From the NCBI RefSeq assembly GCF_036320965.1, contig NC_092232.1, positions 54,694,482 to 54,758,481 of the forward strand: a stretch of DNA of 64,000 bases, given 5' to 3'. The notes below the pieces were generated by a model. That model was not told the DNA's origin. It searched no databases and saw only the letters and a list, made by a program, of their open reading frames with translations. Within the stretch, counting starts at the first letter, position 1, and the number at the start of each line of letters is the position of its first letter. Origin of the DNA: Panulirus ornatus (taxonomy: Eukaryota > Arthropoda > Malacostraca > Decapoda > Palinuridae). A program made the position numbers and the translations under genes. Shown here piece by piece: positions 38,457 through 53,500 of this stretch.

Positions 38457-38490
<34 letters not shown>

Positions 38491-41400
38491 TAAACAAATG
38501 ATCAATGGTAAAGTAACCTTTACAACTGGAAAGTATTAGAACTGGGAGCTACAATGTGAAAAGAAAGACACACAAAATGCCTAAAAGACATTTCCCTGAT
38601 CATTGAATCAAGTTAATCACAAGTATCTTGTGCAGAAGTCACTGAAGGTTACAAGACATCAATGAATGGACTGGTGAGAGGCCAGAAAATTTTTTGCTGC
38701 ATACTTTTATTTTCAGGGGGGGTTGCACCCAAAAATGTTAAATTCCACCAAAAAGTGAAACTACTGATTCCACATGGAAACATTCCCATATTTTCTTTAC
38801 AATCTAGCATACCAAGCAGCAATTAACTGTCCTACCAGGAGGGGTTGCCATCCTCTGAGGATAATTTGCATTACAACAAGCTGGGGTATGTCACTGAATG
38901 CCTCAGTTTATCACATAACTCACAGAGTGAGATGTGGCTTGAAAAATGAAAAAATAAACAAAACAATCTTGTTACCATAAACAAGGGCAGTGATAATTAT
39001 TCAAATGTATGCCAGCCTTCCCCATCAAGCAAATGTGATTATCTAGCAAGGAGGGTGAAACAAAATACTTTTGAGGAAGTTTGGGAAAGAAACCAAGACA
39101 TGGGGTTTACAAGAGGAGTGTATGGCAGTATGATCAAAGGGGGTGATGTGAGAGGAAGACCACCAGCAATATGAGGAAATAGAGAGGAAGAGTGCTGGAA
39201 GGAGTGAACTGGGGGAATAATGCATGGAATGGTGTGTACGAGAGAGGCATGCAAAGATAGGGATAAGTGCAGACTCCTTTGCCGAGGCCACCTCTTTGAT
39301 AGGAGTTCCCAGAGGGAGCAGGTATCAAAGACAAACAGACAGATGACAATGAACAAGGTTATGGATTCATGTACTGGCTTCATCTACAGTTTTGGACTCT
39401 CAAATCCCATAACCCAATAAATGCAATGAACAAAGATATGCCCAACAAAAGCACTTCTTGTGAAAAGAGGGGAAAAAATAGGGAAAGCAGAAGTTGTGAC
39501 TGTGTCAAACCACAACTATACTCAGATGAGTGAATTACTTTTTCAATATCAATTGGAAATACAAATTTCTAGACCTGTCCAACAACAACTATAATGAGGT
39601 GAGTGAATTACCCTGGACTTGCCAAGAGGCAATGGTTACCAGACATGCCTTCTCTGTGAACCTGTTGGGATGCTTCTAGCTTTCAAAGTAAGATCTGTCA
39701 GATGTACTATATTACAGATCAGTATCTTCAAAACTAAGTCTCACTCATCAGCAAAGTTTAAAGTCAAGTAGGCATGAAAAAAGTACAATGCTAAACTAAG
39801 GTGTAAACATATTTAATAATGTGTACTATTTACTTTCTTTCATGAGTGTTTGCTGTCACCCACATGAGTAAGGCAGCACCCAGAACAAATCACAGTCTTT
39901 GAGGATAAAAGCTCCCATCCAGCTTTCTCTGTTTCTTCTTTTGGAAAGTAATAATGGAGAGGGAAGACTTCCTGCCCCTCTCAGTTGCCTTCTATGACAC
40001 ATAGGAGATACATGTGTAATATTCATTCTCCCCTATTCCTGGAAAAATGTGTAGTATTTCACTTTTTTATCTATCTCTTATTTCTTCCAAAGTTCACACA
40101 ATATCTATTGTGGTGTAAAATACTATAAAGTTGTTATTTACAAACCAATGCATGTAAAAAATGCAAGAGCAAAAGCAAACTAATTATTCATTTTATATTT
40201 ATTCACACAGTGCAAGGATGTGATGTACAGCACATCAAATTGCCATTACAAAGCTTATGTGTTACACATAAGGCTACTTCTTTATTTTGTTCTTATTCAT
40301 CACATGTCATACATGATTTCTATTATTTTCTTAGTGCACTGTTCACAATATATGTAATGTATTTTTTTTCAAATAAAAAAAGCTCAACAGAGATCGGAAA
40401 TGCAACATTATTGTGATTTTGTCCAACAATGGCTGTATGGACTGAGAGACAGAACAACAAGTGGAACAAGCACAATTGAATCCTACCCTTAGGTGCCTGT
40501 CATGCTACACAACTGACACAAAACAGATGATGAAGTAGTAACTCTTTCTTAAAAGAAATAATAATATAATGCACCAGAAAAAATAAAGTTACTAAAAGCA
40601 CATTCCACTGAATATTTGTGTCACCTGCACTACAGCATAGTTACTGGAAGTGAAATAAGAATGACTGAAAATAACATTTGGAAAACATCAAAAGCAACAG
40701 CATTAAGGTGGAATTTTCCTTAGTGTATGAGTAAAGTTCCAAATTAAGCCTTTCTATGTGTGGCATAATCATCAAACTAGATTTATGGGTCTTAAGTCAG
40801 TTCTTTAAATGATGGGAAACAACTGTATAGTTTCACTGGCAAATGCCGAATTTTTCCCAAATTATGCTTTAGATTAACTGACTGATGAAACATTTTTATT
40901 GGCAAAACTCAGACATACCTTAAATTAGTTATGGGTTTTATGCTACTCAATTCTTTAGATGTTGGGAAACGACTGTATGGGTTTTATGCCACATACAATT
41001 CTAAGAAGTGAAAGAAAAAGAAATACAATAGAAACGATGTGACCTGTCAGAGTTATGTCATAGGACACAAGTCATAGCAATGATGAGCTTAACCTGGTAT
41101 GTGAGAATCAGGTCAAATGCATTTTTACTATGTTTGCCATTAAAAATGTTCAATGTTGGGATGATAAAAAAAAAAGTGCTAGAACATTGTTCCCCTTCTG
41201 AGGTAGTCTTTAGATACTGGGAAAATACTGTATAAAGTTGCTACCTTGGTTAAGCAGCAGGTCAAAGTGACTCCCAACAACAGAAAATGGTCCAACAAAT
41301 GACAATAGATAAATGTATGTCATGCTATGGAAAAAAGTGGACTTACATTACGAAGGACTTGCTGAGAGAAATTGTGGTTGATAAATGTGGCCTCAAGAGA

Positions 41401-44400
41401 GAGATTTCTAGGTGAATTAAGAGAATTCCCTTCTTCCTGGGGTGGTTCACTGGAAGTTTCACTTACAGTCAATAAATCTGTAAAGTAAACGGTAGAAGGT
41501 GGGAAAAAACTCTTGCTTTACTACAGCAATGATTGTGCAAAGAAAATTGACTTCACACTTACCCAGTGAAGGCTCTTCAACATAACTAATCACACTTAAT
41601 CCTTATATGTTTAGTTTAAGATAAACATCATTTGGTTGGAGAGATATAATTTCTTTCTCTTGAATAACATTTACCCCAAAGACTTTTCTTCAACCCCTCA
41701 ACACCCCATTACAGTATATTACAGGGCTCCTGCAGTTTTGAGACCACTCAAACCTAATGCGGGGAAATTGTCTCTCTCATGATGAGAAATAAGACAGTAT
41801 TCCTTTTTACCCACTGATGATTAAACAGCTCCACTCACCAAAGGTTACTTCTTACTGATAGTGCAACAACTTGTAGGGAGGAACTGAGCCTTCAAAGAAA
41901 ATCCTAGCTTTGCTCCTAATTCTGTTCTTACTCTTAGTGATAATAGAGGATGGGAGAATTCTTAGACCACCAAATGTGCCCCTGTTAGTCACCTATGATA
42001 TTAAAAAAAAAAATGGACATTCCTTTTACCGAGAATAATATATCAATATACATTATATAGACTTAAATCCTTTTTGGGCACTCTTATATAGTTTAAAATC
42101 ACCAGTAGACAAAACTTGACAATCAATCACCAGTGAACAAAACTTGACAATCACTTGAAATCGAAACTTACCAAATTCTGAGTCATCTCTTTTATCAAAG
42201 AAAAGCTTGCCAGCAATCTTCTGGACTACCACATCCCAGGAGTTACTAGATCGGGTGCAACACATGATAGTTGACAAAATGGCATCAGTTGCATAAACAT
42301 TGCTATCCTCTGTCTTGGTTAACTGCAATGAAAAAAAAAAAAGTTTTAAACAAAAGACAGTTTGTAATTAGACCAATAAAAGATGGGATATGCTTTGGTG
42401 ACTTGTTATTAGAAGATTGGAGAAATGCGAGACAGAAACTAAATTAACAAAACATTGTACCCTTCCCTAAAGACAAACTACCTAAGCTCTACAATCACAA
42501 ACTGAATTAACAAATATTCATCATTCAAATGGCATTAACATATTAAGCACTGAACTATAACAAATGATGTGAGAGATAGAGGACACTACTACTTCTTCAT
42601 CTCCTGTTGTCTAAAAAATGAGTTTCCTATTCATACAAGCTATGAGAACTATTCCTTCCTTAACACATAATATAGCTCATCTCCTTAGGTATATATCTTC
42701 CCTGGCTCATAAATATGAAAGAAATCCCACAATCTGAAGAGAATGTCACCTTGTACAAAATCTGAGCCATAAGAACAAGTCACGTCTCAGCAGCACTGAA
42801 GTTCACTAGTTATGGATACCATACTGCCATGTCCATCTCCTTAGGGGAGTTTCAGGAGGGAACAGGCGTCAGAGATATAGGTAGATAGATAACCAGAAGA
42901 ACAGGTCTAGCTTTTCCTGCAAATGGTGTATCACAGCAACCATTTTAGTGGACAGAAACCTCCACATTTTGATGGATACTCTAGAAGGGTTTTCCCAAGG
43001 TGCATTCATACTACTGGATAACAGTACTCACACACACAAAAAAAAAGGCACCAAAACCCTATTTAAACACTCGACAAAAAAAAAGTCACTAATGTCACCT
43101 TCTAAGCTATCTATTTCAATCTGGCAGTTTCTTTCCTAGAGGTGCAACTGAGGCTGGATGACTCACCCTTTTATACCCCAACTTACTTGCCAAATCTTTT
43201 AGCATGGTCACATCTCATGTTAGTCAGTATCTGGTTAACACTGGAATGATGGACACAAGGGTTAATCTGATCTGCAAGGACTGCTATGAGGCAAATACTG
43301 AGGAATACTGACACTACACTAGCTCAATTACAATCACTACACCCTTCTGTTCCTTTTATTTCTTATACTCTTAATAAAAGTGCTGCTTAGAATTAACTGA
43401 AGCTGCTGAAGCAATCTGCCCTGACCTGAAAATTTTCCTCAATCATGAATTCAGAAAGTTAAATTTACCTATACTTTTGGCTAAAAAATCACCACTACAT
43501 CCAGCATTTTTACATACAGAAGACAATATTTTTCATCCTTAACTGCTAAAACAAAAGAATCCACGACAACCATTATGACTGCTGATTTACAAGACAAGCA
43601 TAAGCTATCAGTGTTTCAATCTGAAGTTTAATAAACATCACTTTAAAACTAATTACTGTTTTGTGCCTGGTTGAATCTTGCCTTGATCTCATCCCCTGAA
43701 TAAAAAGTTTTGCACCTGGTTGAGTCTTGCCTTGATCTCATCCCCTGAATAAAGAGCTTATCAGCATATGGTCAACATTAAAGTTGTCTGGCTTCTGTTC
43801 AATGGTTATCTGGTCTGTAAATACCAGCACAACACAAAAATATATGCATCCAAAGTACACTGTCTGATAAGCAAACAAGCCATTCACTAAGTAAAATAAA
43901 CTGAATAAAATACATACCGGTAAATTTCTGTGGGGAACAAGATAATGAAAGAAAATACGACATAAAATTATATTGATACATCATTACCAAATAACTGCAC
44001 AACCAAAAATATACCAAAGAATAATCTTAAAAATTTTTCAACTATCTACAGATCAACTGCTATAGTTATCATTCAGTCCTCAAAAAATGAAGCTGAAATT
44101 AACTTGGGAACTTCCTTGATATACAAAAATAAATACAGTTAAGGTCATACCTGACGGATGACTGGATCATCAGTGGTGGTGACCTTGTGAAAGATGCGAT
44201 TGATACGAGTCAATTTCTTCTCATTTTTGACTGTTACACGATCGTATGCCTTATCGTAGTATTCAAGAGAACCACAAAGATATCTGGAATCATTATATAT
44301 TAATCTACAAAGTGGAAATAAAAATCAAATCACATTCTGTTAGGGATGGAAGCCCTAGCAAGCCCTAGAGCACTAGTATTGCAAATATTCTCAGATATTC

Positions 44401-46236
44401 TATCTCTCAAGGAGTGCATGTTGCCTTAGACACAAGAGTATTCCTGTAATCACCTGTAGGATCAAAAATTATCAAAAGTATCCATCGAAAGCTCTGTAAT
44501 GTACTTTACGACATTCAAGCATGCTGTCTACATGTAAGGCAAGGCCTTTAGACAAGAATGTAAAGGACAGGGTGAACATGTTGAAAATCAAATGTCTGAG
44601 GACAATATATGATATTAGGAGAGTTGACAGAATGAGAAATGATAGGGTAAGAGAGAAGTCTGGTAGTAAGTGAAGTATGTATGTATGGAGCTGAAGAGTG
44701 TGTGCTAAAATGGTTAGGACATATAGAAACAATGAATCATGAAAGGATGACTAAAAAGGTATACATGTCAGAACTGGAAGAAACAAAGAAAAGGGGAAAT
44801 ACAAGGAGGTGGAAACAAGGAATAAAAGTTGCTTTGAGGGCTTGGGGCCAGAACATGGTGGAGGGTGCGAGGTGGAATGGAATAAATGTGTTTTCAGGTT
44901 TACATGCTGTCAATGGGCCGAACCAGGGTATATGAAGAGGTTAGGGTAAACTAAAGAAAGGTCTTAAGGGCCTGGTTGTGAATAGTGGGCGCTGGTATTG
45001 GGCATTATAACTGACAGCTAGGGAGTAAATGAAAACAACTTCTTCCTCTGTTTCTGGAGCTACCTTGCTGATGCAGGAAATGGCATACATGTGTATCTAT
45101 ATAAACAGCACCACAAACACCATTCTTAACATATCCCAAGACCCTTCATGCTCACGATGCAACTACCACAAAGAGGACACCAAGTACTCAAATGCCCTGC
45201 ACTATCTAAACAGACAAACATACATCATTAGCATTATTGCCTGTAGTCCCAAACAGCGGACATGGCCAGTTTCCCAGGTGCTGGAGGAACCTCATAAGGA
45301 TAGAAAGGGCTCCAGGGACAGGAAGGAAAGGTAAGATAAAAAGAAAGTGTGAGACCTGAATTCATTCAGAATAAGTGTCATGCAATAACTAAGATGAAAA
45401 TGATACAATTTGAAAAATATAGCAGGGTCACACATGACTATGATTTACCATATTTTTCTTGGATAAGAAGGTAGCTGCAAGAGAATGTATGAAGGTGTTT
45501 CACACTTTAAGGATGGGCAACTTTTCTAATTCTATTTTACATATAAAATAATTACTAGCAGTGAGAGTATTTAAGTTTCCAAGTGTACTTAAGCATATGT
45601 GAATAATGATGACAAAAGGAAACCAGATACTAAGAACTTTGTCAAAGAACAAATGCAGGTGCTCTATAAACTTTGGTAGAATGGTAAAGTTAATTGCAAA
45701 AGTACAAGAGGCCTGTAGGATTTTCCAATTCTTACATGTGGATATGAGAACTTAACAAGTATGCTGTGCAGCTGTATGCATTTGATCTACCTTGTTAAAG
45801 ATAACTGCATATCTCATGTGATAAAATTTTCACTTTTTGTACAATACAACCACATATATTTTACAAAAACAAAATATACCTACAAATCTTTAGGGTCATC
45901 TACATTGGGCAATGACAACTTTGACAATCGAGGGAAGTCCATTTCTTCAATCACCTTCCATTCTGGCCGTACAGTAACAGAAGCATCACGGTTTTTGATT
46001 GGTGGACCACTGCGATTCCAACGATTACGCTGGTACTGCTGCTTCTGCCAATTCTTATTGTTCTGAAATCCAAAACTGTAAGTCTTTGTTAGTCTTGCAT
46101 GTAAGCATATATGAAATCTAAAAACTGTTTAAAAAATTTCCAGAATATTTTCAATCAATTGCTGAAAGGGAAAAAAATACTGAAGCTAAAAAGATCAAGA
46201 GGGCTGAAAGATAATAAGACTGTTGGGTGGGCACAA

Positions 46237-46269
<33 letters not shown>

Positions 46270-47601
46270 AATAAGAATAATAATAATAAACATGTGTAAG
46301 CGTGGTGGCGCGGAATGGATGAAGGCAGTCATGTTCGATAGTATTCTGGTATAATTATATGGAGTATAATTGAAGGTGATAGGATGTAATGGATAGTGGT
46401 GTGGGTGTGGTTTGAATGTGGTGTAGTGATGTGTGGATCAGGTGTTTTGCTTGAAGAATGTATGTGAGATAGTTAGAAGTTCTTAATTGTTTTTGTGTAA
46501 CTATAAGACTGGAGAAGTGACATAAGTATAGAGTGAATAAATCATTGTGAATATAATAATAATGAGTGGAGGAAAGTATAATAATAGATAATAATAAGTT
46601 TATATAATTAAATTAATACATTAGAAAATAAATGATGATGATCCAGAAATGTGGTTTCGTAGCACAGGGATTTATGCTATCATGTTTCTATAATTCTTAT
46701 AATAATTGGTTTCATAAGGAGAAACCTCTAGACAACAGCAAGTTACTGTTGGAATAAGTATAACAATTTACAGTTAGTGTCCAATAAAGTGAAAAGGGTG
46801 TTGTGTGGAAACGGGGTATGGTTGGTAAAATATGCTGAAAGAGACAATCAAAACAAAAAGATGCAAGGATAACCTACCCTAGGTTCCTGTGGGACCAACG
46901 ATTTACCTGTGTTTTCATATGACGTTCAAACGTCGAAGCTAATGTTTCATTCATCTTTTTCACGTGATGCAGCAATATCTACGAGGGGTGCAATAGGAAA
47001 ATGTTTGACTATCAACTTAACAGTATCAGCATAATGCTTTTAATGTTCAACAATGCTGTTCTTTCGAATACTATAATCATGGAGTGGAAGTTTCTGCAAA
47101 AAGTTTCAAAATGGATGGTTTCATCAATAAGTAACTAATTAAGAAGATGTGTGGAAATAAAAAGAGCGTGGTTGAGAGAGCAGAAGAGGGTGTTTTGAAA
47201 TGGTTTGGGCACATGGAGAGAATGAGTGAGGAGAGATTGACCAAGAGGATATATGTGTCGGAGGTGGAGGGAACGAGGAGAAGAGGGAGACCAAATTGGA
47301 GGTGGAAAGATGGAGTGAAAAAGATTTTGTGTGATCGGGGCCTGAACATGCAGGAGGGTGAAAGGAGGGCAAGAAATAGAGTGAATTGGAGTCATGTGGT
47401 ATACAGGGGTTGACGTGATGTCGGTGGATTGAAGCAGGGCATGTGAAGCGTCTGGGGTAAACCATGGAAAGCTGTGTAGGTATGTATATTTGCGTGTGTG
47501 GACGAGTGTATGTACATGTGTATGGGGGGGGGGGGGGGTTGGGCCATTTCTTTCGTCTGTTTCCTTGCGCTACCTCGCAAACGCGGGAGACAGCGACAAA
47601 G

Positions 47602-47638
<37 letters not shown>

Positions 47639-47744
47639 ATAATTTCATGTGTGGCGGGGTGGCGGCGGGAATGGATGAAGGCAGCATGTATCGATATGTA
47701 CTTATGTATAAGTATAGGGATGTATACATTGAAATGTATAGGTA

Positions 47745-47800
<56 letters not shown>

Positions 47801-47926
47801 AGTTTATGCATATACATGTGTATGTGGGTGGGTTGGGCCGTTCTTTCATCTGTTTCCTTGTGGTAACTCACTAACGCAGGTGACAGTGACAAAGTATAAT
47901 AAATAAATACATATTAAATAATAATA

Positions 47927-48002
<76 letters not shown>

Positions 48003-50423
48003 TGATGATACCAAAAATGTGTTTTCTAGTAGCACAGGGATTTATCTATGCATATTTCTATAATTCTTAACTAATAATTTGTTTCATTAATGGAAAACCT
48101 CTAGACAACCAAAGTTTACTTTCAATTAAGTATAACAAATTTACAGTTAGGTCCACAAAAGTGAAAAGGGTGTTGTGGGAAAGGGGATATGTGGGTAAAA
48201 TAATACTAAAGAGACAATCAAAACAAACAAGATGCATGGAAACCTACCCTGATGTTCCTCTGGGACCACGATTTACCTTGTTTTCAATATTACGTTCATA
48301 CGTCAATACTAATGTTTCATTCATCTTTTTTCACCTGATGCAGCTATATCTACGAGGGGTGTGCCCATAGGAACAGTTTTCACTATCAACTTAACAGTAT
48401 CATTCATTAATCTTTTAAGTTCAACAATGCCTGTTCTTTTCTGAATACTTAACTCATGGAGTGAAGTTTCTCAAAAAGTACTTCAAAAGAAATGAGACCA
48501 ATCAATAATGTAACCTATTAACACACCACTGTACCATTATGACACACAGGATTTGAAAAATGATGAAAATCCCACTGACATTTTTGTAATTCATATAACC
48601 ATGGAACAGCTTCAAAAATGACAGAAGCAACTAAATGTTCCAAAATTTTACACCATAATACCACAACTTTAAAACAAATAAACATGTCTGATAAACACTT
48701 ATGCCCCCTGCATATGATTTTGTATCCATTATGAATGTCACCATGTTACCCCAACATCCAAATCTTCATCAAACGTAGACCTTTCCACATAACATCACGG
48801 TTATAACTTTGGCTAAGATCAATTAGCCTTGCAATCAGATATTGTGAATACAAGCATTTAGTAGAATTTAAGTGTATATTTTGTGACAACCAAAAATATC
48901 TAATTAGGTGCACAGCTTGTTTGCATTATAAGTTTGGTCCATATCTCCAAACACAGTCATCAGGTATTGAGTATATAGGCATTTAGAAGCAGTATAGTAA
49001 AAAATACTATTATGACATTGGTGTAAAACTCTCTATGCAGTGCCTGTGGTATATGGTGCAAGTTTTGTCCATATAAAATTGCATCTGAACAAAAGCACAA
49101 GTATTTAGTACCAATTTAGTACATAAAGACCTTGTGACACTGACCTCTGATCTCCAACATGTAACACGTAATCAGATGTACTAGCATGATTTATATCCAA
49201 AAACCACTTGCAAGATATGATGTACATTAGCATTTCATAGTTTCAGTAAACATCACCTTGTAACGTTTATTTCTGACGAACAGCCTTGATAACTTGATCA
49301 AGTAAAGAACTCTGCATGCAGTGTATGCAGTAAACATTTAGTCAAAACAGTATTCAATATACATCATGAGATATATATACACAAAATTGATTTGTACACA
49401 CACATGAATGCAAAGATAGGCAAACTACAAGCCCATCCTCCTCTGCAGCAAGAGGCATAAAAATCCAATCAATGATGACCATGTGCTCAGCTGGCTGTTA
49501 GCAATTTTTCTTTGTTTCCAAAATTCATCACAATATATTTGTCAGGATTCCTTTAAAACTATGATATCACCAAAGCATACATAAGCAAAATATAAAGTTA
49601 CTCTGGCTAAGAAAAAAACAAAGCGTCAGATGAATATCAACAAAATTGATAAAAGACTGTGGCAATAACTTACACATGCAAATTAATAACTATATTCTCT
49701 TTCTAAAACAACACACACACATGACACTCACTCTCTCTTGTTACCCTTGCCAAGAACCTGCATCTGCTGGCCTTTTTGGTTACGCTGGTTCTTCAGGTTA
49801 CGCTGATTGCGCATGTAACGGCCACGCTGGTATAATGGTTTAGGCACATTGGTCTTGTACACATGCTGGAAAGTGGATTCATCCTCTTCATGATAGTAAG
49901 CATACTGCTGCATACTTCCAAATGTTGACTGATACTTGACTGTAGTGATATAAGATGTACATTAATTTACCATACAAAGATTCATCTATCATTCTGACAA
50001 CTAAAAAGGAGTATTTACATTGCCTATGGTATTCAAAATGAATTCATGGACAATGTAGCGCTAAAAACTACAAAATCATACCAAATGTTGCCGAGTTAAA
50101 CCACAAACTACAATATAAGTGACTGAAGGTGTATAGACTATTGTAAGAATCTTTATTACAATAAAATTTTGTACCAATCAAAATTTCTTAATAATTTTAA
50201 AAATTTATACAAAATAATCATGTTTCAAGTAAATAAAGTCATGATACTAAGTATAACAACTGTTCAACTGTTGATATGCTTTGCAAAATCTAAGGTGAAT
50301 ACACACAAGCACTTTGTAACAAGAAATATGACCAGCATCTTTATTCCTAAAATAACCAAAATTATAACTGGTTTTGAATATGCCTTCTTGGAAATCAGAA
50401 TCCTAAGGAAATAACAAAAAAAG

Positions 50424-50510
<87 letters not shown>

Positions 50511-53500
50511 TGCTTTGTCGCTGTCTCCCGTGTTTGCGAGGTAGCGCAAGGAAACAGACGAAAGAAATGGCCCAACCCACCCACATACACATGTATATAC
50601 ATACGTCCACACACGTAAATATACATACCTACACAGCTTTCCATGGTTTACCCCAGACGCTTCACATGCCCTGATTCAATCCACTGACAGCACGTCAACC
50701 CCGGTATACCACATCGCTCCAATTCACTCTATTCCTTGCCCTCCTTTCACCCTCCTGCATGTTCAGGCCCCGATCACACAAAATCTTTTTCACTCCATCT
50801 TTCCACCTCCAATTTGGTCTCCCTCTTCTCCTCGTTCCCTCCACCTCCGACACATATATCCTCTTGGTCAACCTTTCCTCACTCATTCTCTCCATGTGCC
50901 CAAACCATTTTAAAACACCCTCTTCTGCTCTCTCAACCACGCTCTTTTTATTTCCACACATCTCTCTTACCCTTACGTTACTTACTCGATCAAACCACCT
51001 CACGCCACGCATTGTCCTCAAACATCTCATTTCCAGCACATCTATCCTCCTGCGCACAACTCTATCCATAGCCCACGCCTCGCAACCATACAACATTGTT
51101 GGAACCACTATTCCTTCAAACATGCCCATTTTTGCTTTCCGAGATAATGTTCTCGACTTCCACACATTCTTCAAGGCTCCCAGGATTTTCGCCCCCTCCC
51201 CCACCCTATGATCCACTTCCGCTTCCATGGTTCCATCTGCTGCCAGATCCACTCCCAGATATCTAAAACACTTTACTTCCTCCAGTTTTTCTCCATTCAA
51301 ACTTACCTCCCAATTGACTTGACCCTCAACCCTACTGTACCTAATAACCTTGCTCTTATTCACATTTACTCTTAACTTTCTTCTTTCACACACTTTACCA
51401 AACTCAGTCACCAGCTTCTGCAGTTTCTCACATGAATCAGCCAACAGCGCTGTATCATCAGCGAACAACAACTGACTCACTTCCCAAGCTCTTTCATCCC
51501 CAACAGACTTCATACTTACCTCTCTTTCCAAAACTCTTGCATTTACCTCCCCCTAACAACCCCATCCATAAACAAATTAAACAACCATGGAGACATCACA
51601 CACCCCTGCCGCAAACCTACATTCACTGAGAACCAATCACTTTCCTCTCTTCCTACACGTACACATGCCTTACATCCTCGATAAAAACTTTTCACTGCTT
51701 CTAACAACTTGCCTCCCACACCATATATTCTTAATACCTTCCACAGAGCATCTCTATCAACTCTATCATATGCCTTCTCCAGATCCATAAATGCTACATA
51801 CAAATCCATTTGCTTTTCTAAGTATTTCTCACATACATTCTTCAAAGCAAACACCTGATCCATACATCCTCCACCACTTCTGAAACCACACTGCTCTTCC
51901 CCAATCTGATGCTCTGTACATGCCTTCACCCTCTCAATTAATACCCTCCCATATAATTTACCAGGAATACTCAACAAACTTATACCTCTGTAATTTGAGC
52001 ACTCACTCTTATCCCCTTTGCCTTTGTACAATGGCACTATGCACGCATTCCGCCAATCCTGAGGCACCTCACCGTGAGTCATACATACATTAAATAACCT
52101 TACCAACCAGTCAATAATACAGTCACCCCCTTTTTTAATAAATTCCACCGCAATACCATCCAAACCTGCTGCCTTGCCGGCTCTCATCTTCCGCAAAGCT
52201 TTTACTACCTCTTCTCTGTTTACCAAATCATTTTCCCTAACCCTCTCACTTTGCACACCACCTCGACCAAAACACCCTATATCTGCCACTCTATCATCAA
52301 ACACATTCAACAAACCTTCAAAATACTCACTCCATCTCCTTCTCACATCACCACTACTTGTTATCACCTCCCCATTTGCGCCCTTCACTGAAGTTCCCAT
52401 TTGCTCCCTTGTCTTATGCACTTTATTTACCTCCTTCCAGAACATCGTTTTATTCTCCCTAAAATTTAATGATACTCTCTCACCCCAACTCTCATTTGCC
52501 CTCTTTTTCACCTCTTGCACCTTTCTCTTGACCTCCTGTCTCTTTCTTTTATACATCTCCCACTCAATTGCATTTTTTCCCTGCAAAAATCGTCCAAATG
52601 CCTCTCTCTTCTCTTTCACTAATAATCTTACTTCTTCATGGATGTGGAAAGGGAGCTGTGGTTTCGGTGCATTACACATGACAGCTAGAGACTGCGTGTG
52701 AATGAATGAGCCTATTTTTTGTCTTTTCCTAGAACTACCTCAAAACGCGCATGCATGGGGGGGGGGGGGGGGGGGGGGGGGGGTGTGATGCTATTTCGTG
52801 TGGTGAGGTGGTGACGGAAATGGATGAAGGCAGCAAGTATGAATATGTACATATGTATATATGTAAATGTCTGTGTATGTATATGTATATATACGTTCAA
52901 ATGTATAGGTATGTATATGTGCGAGTGTGGGCATTTATGTACATACATGTGTATGTGGGTGGGTTGGGCCATTCTTTCGTCTGTTTCCTTGCACTACCTC
53001 GCTACGCGGGAGACAGTGATTAAGAATAATAAAAAATAAATTACAAAGTAAATAGCTTTCGATCCTTAAACTTACTTTGCAGTAAGACTGAAGATCTACT
53101 CCACTTTGTAGAATGCTAAACATCATTCTCTAATCAATATCTTCTCTCTTTCTATGTTCATTTTCTATTTCCTCTACCTATCTTTCTATGTTCATTTTCT
53201 ATTTCCTCTACCCATCTCTATCCTTTTGTGTTTACTAATTGCTACTTTCCTTTTCACTTATATGTCTTGGAGGTGCCTCATTCATTTTAAACATTTACCA
53301 TAAAAGGTGAGAAACTGCAGAAGCTGGTGACTGAGTTTGGAAAAGTGTGTGGAAGAAGAAAGTTAAGAGTAAATGTGAATAAGAGCAAGGTTATTAGGTA
53401 CAGTAGGGTTGAGGGTCAAGTCAATTGGGAGGTGAGTTTGAATGGAGAAAAACTGGAGGAAGTGAAGTGTTTTAGATATCTGGGAGTGGATCTGGCAGCG

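Noticed and set aside
46111..46299. Short plus-strand frame ending in poly-Asp/Asn
   Set aside because: Translation of the (GAT)n/(AAT)n start of the suspected duplicate; not a gene.
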